Under the pieces are notes generated by a model, which was given only the letters and a program-made list of their open reading frames with translations, was not told the DNA's origin and did not search any database. Of a stretch of DNA of 64,000 bases, positions 58,270 to 64,000 are shown piece after piece. Source of the DNA: Rotaria socialis (Eukaryota > Rotifera > Eurotatoria > Philodinida > Philodinidae); contig CAJNYU010003848.1 of assembly GCA_905331475.1 (NCBI GenBank), positions 1 to 64,000 on the forward strand, written 5' to 3'. The position numbers and the translations under genes are program-made. Every line of letters starts with the position of its first letter. Within the stretch, counting starts at the first letter, position 1.

Positions 58270-59225
58270 TTAAAAATCATTTTTTATTTGCATTTACACT
58301 TTTATCGTTCCCTATAGACTCGAGAGATTTTTTTGCTTTGTTGTTTTTCATTGAAATAAGTTGATTTTATTAGTGTATCAAAATTCAGTGTTCTGAAATA
58401 TAAAAATATTATGAATACATGTCTTTGATTTCAAGTGACACGAAAGCTTGTCTATATCAATGCCACAGCTATGCCATTGTTATAGGATGTTATTTTTCGA
58501 GAACCTCTTTTTAAAGAGAGAGCATAACAGCTTTTACTGTTTGAAAGATGATACTCCTTGCATCGGTTTCTATTAAGTATATTTGACTGAATTTGAAAAC
58601 TAATAAACTGTTCTTCATAGAATTATGATTAACTGCTAACTATTTTAATTAAACCACCGTGAATGCTTCTATCGCCCTTTTAATGTTTGCAGTACTAAAA
58701 AGTTGCAACAAAGTTTCGTGATACGTTTGTTGTGCAACTGTAATTATGAACGAAAAGAACTGCTTATAAATTTCAGTCATAAAGATCGTTGGGTAGAAGG
58801 TTACACCGGTTTTAATCACTTTAGATCTGTCGGTCCGATATCTAAACCAGAACTAGTTCGGTCGATGGGATGGTCGATATAAATAACTATTTAAATCTGA
58901 CGTTCGTCTGTTGTTTTTCAACTTTCTTAAAAATTTTCTCTCAGTGGTCGTCTTTTTTTTGAGTGTATTTTTAAATACACTTACAGTGCCGTGACGACAC
59001 TGCCGTCGCCGCGGAACTTTGATTGAAAGAATTTTAGGAGGCTATGTAAACTCGACAGAACGGAACATTTTTGAGTTAAGATTCGCAAATATAAAAACAA
59101 ATTATACATTCTTCCAACCTATTCTCCCATTCTTGAAATGAAATGGATGATTAAATCGTAGTAGTCTACTTAAGATCAAACGTACATTTCTCGTTGAGTA
59201 CTAATCATTCACTCCTTGAACAGTA
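58270..59225. other. Intergenic spacer
   Basis: AT-rich. Includes the AGTGTATTT hairpin at 58962-58981 and a short GC-rich patch (CACTGCCGTCGCCGCGG) at about 58,999-59,015. No gene is visible. Confidence 0.5.
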
Positions 59226-61708
59226 ATGGCAACATCTCATCCATTACCAGAGCCAAACGACGGAAATCTTGAGACATTCTCGGTCGTCTGGCTTGATGCT
59301 GCTATTAACGATACGAAATTTATCAATGCTCAACGTCGAATTGGTAAATCTATTCATTATTTGAAGACGTTCACTAAAGTTGACGACTGTGAGAAGTATC
59401 TTAAATCTATGCATGAAGGTGATCGAATTGTTTTGGTAGTAGGAAGTAGCTTAGGTAGAATATTGGTGCCCCGTGTTCATCAGCTGCGGCAAATCTGGTC
59501 AATCTATATATTCTGTATGAATAAGAAAAATGAAGAATGGGTCAAGCATTTCTCAAAAGTAAGCAAACTATATCTTATGTTTACATATAAATACGAAAGA
59601 GCTTGTAACAGATCGATTGAGAGAACATCAATAACAATTTCTAGTGAAAAAATACGAACCTTCTTCGGATAAGCTAGTTGAAGGAATTGAATCCTTTTCT
59701 CTTTCAAACACAGAAACAAAATGTTACAGATATGAGAGATTCAGATGAAAAATAATGAGTGAACCAACCACACAGGTATTCGCACGTTTCTTTTTTTTTC
59801 AAATAACATATTCATTTTCCATTCTAATTAATCAAATCTTATTCTTTCCTAAAAATTAGCTGATTAAACCAAATCATCGTCTTAGTATCAATTCAATGGA
59901 TCAGAGAAATTCCACTTCTCTCTAGTCTTCAATTATAGTCTCATTGCAGTTCAACTAATTATTAATTTTTCAATTGCTATAAGCAATTCTTAACTATAGG
60001 ATACATTTAACGGAATTATTCTATTTTATTTCAGATTGATGGTGTCACCGAAGAGTTAGATGAAGTCGTAGTTCTAGTTCTGTCCATCCAAGATAAATCA
60101 AGAATTCAGCGTATTCTTGACCAGCCACTAGCATTAGACATTTTTGACACAAGAGCTAACCAAGGAAAATCATCGACTGAACTCAACGGACAGTTTGTGC
60201 ATTCGCAATTGTTAATAAATTGCTTAATGCGAATGAGGTCGACTCCAAATGATAAAGCCGACTTCGTTTCTTTCCTCAAGAAAGCCTACGCACACAATGA
60301 GTCTAATTTGACGATTGTTCGAGAATTCGAACGCGATTATACACCTAATCAAGCCCTTCATTGGTATACGAGGCCATGTTTTCTTTTCCAAATATTAAAC
60401 AAAGCACTTCGTGTACAGAACGTTGACGTACTCTATCTTATTCGATTTTTCATTCGTGATGTTGGCCGGCAACTTGAAGAATATAAATTGATATCACCAA
60501 TTACACTTTACCGATATCAGTTGATGTCAAAAGAGGAACTTGACGCATTGAGAAATTCTGTCGGACAACTCATATCCGTGAATTCATTCTTTTCAACGAG
60601 TCGTGATCGTGACATAGCATTTTTTCTTTTGAGCGCCGCAGGCCCATCAAATAATGATTGTCAAAAAGTTATATTTGAAATACATGCTGATCCTCGACTC
60701 GAAAGTATTAAAGCTTTTGCCGACATAACTTCATTTAGCGCTATTCAAAATGAAGAAGAAGTACTTATGACGTTGGGGTCGATCTTTCGACTCGTCAGCA
60801 TCCGTCGCCACGACCTAGGATGGGTCATACAAATGAGATTGTGCAGCGAAAATGATCATGATTTAAAGCCTATAATTGATAAAATAAAATACGACGTCTA
60901 TGGTGATGACAATGCAAGGAGTAATGCTGGTACATATGGTCACGTACTATCGTTGATGGGAAAATACAGTGAAGCTGAAAAATATTTTAATCTGATTCGT
61001 AGTGAATTATGTCCTGATGATAAGAAACTAGGTGCCTGTTATCAAAATCTTGCTATATTAGCTGCAAAAAAAGGAAACCATGATAAATCTCTCGAATTAG
61101 AACAAAAAGCACTCGCAATAAAAAGAGAAAAACTTGGATCAGATGATCCACATGTTGCTGATGTACTCTGTAATATGTCCGGTAGTTATTACGAAAAAGG
61201 TGATTACAAACAAGCGCTTGAAACATGCAACAATGCTTTGGCTATTTACAAGCGAACTCTCGGTGAAGACGATCTCAAAATAGCTGGATGTTACTTGAAT
61301 ATGGGTAGTATTCATGAGAAAATTGGGAAAAATATCGAAGCACTTGAGTATTTTCATAAAGCATTGTCCATTCAAGAGAAACATCTTCCTTCAGATCATT
61401 ACAGTTTGGGTCAATCGCATCAGAACATTGGAATGCTTCAGTACTTGCTCGGACATTCTGAAGTTTCATTGGAGCACTTCAAAAAAGCTCTTCAAACTTA
61501 TGAAAAATCTTGCGCTTCACAAGATATCAACTTTGCATATACATATTATGGTATGGGATGTGTTTACATCAGTGAAAAGATGTTCTCAGAAGCACTCATG
61601 TATTCAAACAAAGCTCGTGATATCTTTCTTAAGCAGTTGCCTCCTAGTCATCCTTCAGTTTTTGCAGTCGAACGAAACATTCAACATATTAAACGATTTA
61701 CTAAGTGA
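59226..61708 (+). CDS. ADP-ribosyltransferase (R-S-E type) with C-terminal TPRs, copy 2
   Basis: Exons are 59226-59558 and 60035-61708, split by a 476-bp phase-0 intron at the same place as in the copy at 31-33 kb (668 aa). The N-terminal domain (N-L-E-T-F-S-V-V-W-L-D) matches copy 1. R-S-E landmarks are Arg271 in L-Y-R-Y-Q, S-F-F-S-T-S at 295-300 and E-E-E at 351-353, so the catalytic set appears intact. Six or so 42-residue TPRs fill the C-terminal 260 residues, many with A-L-x-Y or A-L-E-x helices and G-D-Y-K-Q-A-L. It probably modifies protein targets recruited by the TPRs in the cytosol. The two copies are clearly homologous but diverged and lie 26 kb apart on opposite strands, so they are not a recent tandem duplication. 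Confidence 0.9.
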
Positions 61709-61801
61709 TAATTGTTTTCTTCCTATCAAAAAGATGTTCTTTTGAAACGGGGATATAATTTATGGCCAGTAAAATAAATGATTTGAGTCGTTCGATTAAA
61801 A

Positions 61802-62220
61802 GATGCATTTGATAATGCTGATGAAGCAGAAGCATCAATTGAAAATCAATTTTCACAACATTACACACACTATACAGAAGATGGGATAAAAGTATATTAG
61901 AGATGCAAAAAAGTTAAGCGTCGCGATCAACAATGTCTTCCTGAGGCAATTTTTTTCGTATTCTCGACTTGTGCAGACTTCAAGATTTGCCCATAGCGCA
62001 TAAATTTCTTGCTCCAGAAGCTCAAGAAACTGATGTACATTAGCAAGGCGGTTTTAGTAGGACTTAAATTATTTATCTATTGTATCATGCAGACCGTGAT
62101 AGAGTAATCGTGCATGAAACGGAAGCTGAATACGAGCATCATGATGACGCACTTCGAGGCGTTGATGAAGTTGCTAAAAATTAAATAGAAGATTTATTTA
62201 AACTTGATTTCTACTGGTAA
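61802..62220 (+). pseudogene. Relic of a FLYWCH/MULE-type transposase
   Basis: Two out-of-frame coding remnants lie right behind the ART-TPR gene. The first (61802-61985) reads D-A-F-D-N-A-D-E-A-E-A, then a polar stretch and stop-R-C-K-K-V-K-R-R-D-Q-Q-C. The second (about 62080-62220) reads L-Y-H-A-D-R-D-R-V, then E-Y-E-H-H-D-D-A-L-R-G, a stop, then I-E-D-L-F. Cys-x9-Cys followed by His-rich E-H-H and R-G-x-x-E is the zinc-binding front part of Mutator-like/FLYWCH transposases, as I know them from invertebrate genomes. Stops and a frame change show it is dead, and the catalytic DDE part is absent. Confidence 0.6.
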
Positions 62221-63698
62221 AGCGTATTTTTTTACTGATATAAATTGAAACTTTTTACTGCTACTTACACTAATAAACTGACCATTTCATCTATTTTATT
62301 GATCACTTAAATGGTAGCCTTTTTAAATTTCTTAATTGAAAAAAGATCAACTGATGGAAAACATATGCATGCAATGAACATTTATCATTTATTTAAATTG
62401 AAGAAAAATTGACGAGCGACAAGATCTACTAAGGTTTTCTAAACTGTATTCTCGTTTTGTTTCCGATGGAAATCAGGAAGAGAATCAATGTTTAAAACAT
62501 TTTATATTCGAAAACTGTTCTGATCTATGTATGTACTCTGCAAACTGAGTTCTTGTGCAAGAAAAAGTTTCGTAACAACTTTAACATTGAATTGTTGACT
62601 ATTAGTTCGAAACAAGTTCATTTATTACCTCGTGAAATTGTAATTTAATCATCCAAATTATCGTTTTCTTTTTCATTCTAACCTTCGCAGATGTAAGTCC
62701 TGAAGTATCTAAGCTACCAATTTGTTCTTACAAACTGAAAACTTATATTGACTAGCCTAAAGGCAATTCTTTCATGCGAGATGTATATTCCTTGCGTTTA
62801 AAGAATATAGTGAAAAATATATCCTTGAACTAGCTTTTTACTTTTGTAAGCTAACCAGCCATTATAATAGAGTTCACTATTATATACTTATCTGCTATTT
62901 GACTCCGTCCTCAATTCAGGCTGTGACATATGATCTTATTAACATGAGTCTCGTATCCTGACTGCAAAAATTATCTTCAATAGTGAATACCGTGATTTGT
63001 ATCTGTCCGTTTCAGCGACAATTTTTTCTCAAGAGTTTCAGAATTTCACTGAAATAGATGCTGCTTCAGTGAAAGAAATACAATACAGAATTTTAACATT
63101 ACGAAACATTTCGATCAACGAAAGCATGATGTATAACAAGGCTGGTAAAGAAATTTTTATAAAAAAACGAACGCCTCAATGCAAATATTTTCATTTCTGC
63201 TTCAAAAATGAATAGTTCTTTACTTGTTGATTAAAAGAAATCTTTTGAAAAATTTTCATTCTAAATCGCAGGAATATTCAAGGACTACCTTTTACTCAAT
63301 CACATAAAATATTCTACAGAGGCTGTTAATTTTTAGATAATTTAGAGAAAAAAACTAAATAGTTTTAACTGTTCTTCATGAAATATGAGTGCATGTGCAA
63401 ACGAAATAAGTATTTACGATAGTAGACAAATAAAGATAACGATAAAATCTATGCAAATATTAAATGACTAATTTTATTTTTAGCTCATCAAACAAAAAAA
63501 GACTCCTGGTAAAAAAAGATATAAGTTTTCATCGGTGCATGTTTATTTTCTTCAGCATTAGAGATCTATTCCTCTCAGTAATTTTCTCTACTCAATGAAC
63601 ATTAGCAGTATTTTTTATCCCTCAAATTCTTTCAGAAAAAAAGATTACTTCGACCAATTATTTTCTTTGTAAATTCATTGATATTTATTAATATCTAG
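62221..63698. other. Intergenic spacer
   Basis: AT-rich. An open stretch at 63,000-63,215 (F-T-E-I-D-A-A-S-V-K-E) has mildly gene-like codon use but no recognisable domain or clear splice sites. Otherwise empty. Confidence 0.45.
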
Positions 63699-63979
63699 CT
63701 ATAATTTAACAAGGATATTTGGTATTGAACCACCTTTATAATCTTTGTACGGGCGTATAGGTTCATTATTTTCATATTTCCAAACCCATGTTGTTGGATC
63801 AATAATTGTTACTTCTTTTCCATTCATTTTATTTAGAAAAATATGCCGCGTTGCATCATTTGTCACTTGAACTAATCCATATTGAAATCCTCTTTGATCA
63901 CGTGCATAATCACATGCTGTCTTGCGTAATTGGTTAGCGATACCTTTACCAGCATATTCAGCACGAACAGCACACATTT
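63699..63979 (-). CDS. GNAT-family N-acetyltransferase (3' part)
   Basis: The last exon of a minus-strand gene whose 5' part lies beyond 64,000; stop TAG is at 63699-63701. The exon probably begins at 63979 after the acceptor TTTATATATAG. It encodes the acetyl-CoA-binding motif A of GNAT enzymes: V-R-A-E-Y-A-G-K-G-I-A-N-Q-L, where the R/Q-x-x-G-x-G/A loop is E-Y-A-G-K-G-I-A, then the helix Y-A-R-D-Q-R-G and Q-V-T-N-D-A-T. The C-terminus is longer and aromatic (T-T-W-V-W-K-Y). It transfers acetyl from acetyl-CoA to an amine; the substrate is unknown. Invertebrate arylalkylamine-type relatives are possible. Confidence 0.75.
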
Positions 63980-64000
63980 CTATATATAAAACCAAATTGA

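Noticed and set aside
62997-63215. 72-codon open frame
   Set aside because: No domain, no convincing splice sites, and A-rich ends.
1-64000. CRISPR arrays, bacterial operons, rRNA and tRNA genes
   Set aside because: No direct-repeat/spacer array, Shine-Dalgarno pattern or rRNA-like sequence was seen; spliceosomal introns show the DNA is eukaryotic. A tRNA covariance scan was not possible, so a tRNA could have been missed.

Overview
The window is nuclear DNA of a small, AT-rich, intron-bearing animal genome. Most introns are 50-90 bp GT-AG introns. The best match is a bdelloid rotifer, and the long repeat-filled spacers suggest a Rotaria-like species rather than Adineta; this is inferred from gene content, not from a database. 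The pointers are two genes joining an R-S-E type ADP-ribosyltransferase domain to TPRs, a bdelloid-style pentapeptide-repeat protein, a mucin-plus-discoidin-like protein, and several near-intronless genes with fungal, plant or bacterial-looking domains. Several start codons also sit directly behind a splice acceptor, as expected where spliced-leader trans-splicing operates.

Layout. 1-3.1 kb: 3' end of a Thr-rich, discoidin-like extracellular protein. 3.1-10.6 kb: gene-free, packed with small palindromic elements and minisatellites. 10.6-12.4 kb: membrane-anchored CmcI/RhlA-type methyltransferase-like protein. 13.8-20.1 kb: a FAF1-like UBA gene, then a PLP aminotransferase class V gene, possibly one fused gene. 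21.1-22.2 kb: broken pentapeptide-repeat gene. 23.4-27.4 kb: a multi-RRM, tandem CCCH, pseudokinase protein. 28.0-29.8 kb: hydroxyacid oxidase on the minus strand. 31.0-33.0 kb: ART-TPR gene 1 on the minus strand. 34.9-36.9 kb: F-box protein. 37.5-37.9 kb: small pseudogene. 39.2-40.6 kb: intronless BAHD-type acyltransferase. 41.2-41.9 kb: four-helix TMEM272-like protein on the minus strand. 43.5-47.9 kb: compact same-strand cluster of eIF4E2/4EHP, two TMEM254 paralogues, MsrB and RRP15. 49.3-51.7 kb: Pro/Gln/Tyr-rich vWA protein. 54.0-55.0 kb: PARP-type mono-ADP-ribosyltransferase. 55.8-56.4 kb: secreted hevein plus double-psi beta-barrel protein. 57.8-58.3 kb: Ly6/LU-domain protein. 59.2-61.7 kb: ART-TPR gene 2. 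61.8-62.2 kb: relic of a FLYWCH/MULE transposase. 63.7 kb to the end: partial GNAT acetyltransferase.

How the genes work together. Most look like independent nuclear genes. The clear exception is the 43.5-47.9 kb cluster, where each downstream ATG lies 0-7 bp behind a pyrimidine-rich AG; it is a candidate trans-spliced operon. ADP-ribosylation recurs, with two ART-TPR genes and one PARP-type gene within 31 kb. The most unusual architecture is the RRM/CCCH/pseudokinase protein. Exon models were built by hand from splice sites and reading-frame phase, so boundaries without domain support carry some uncertainty.
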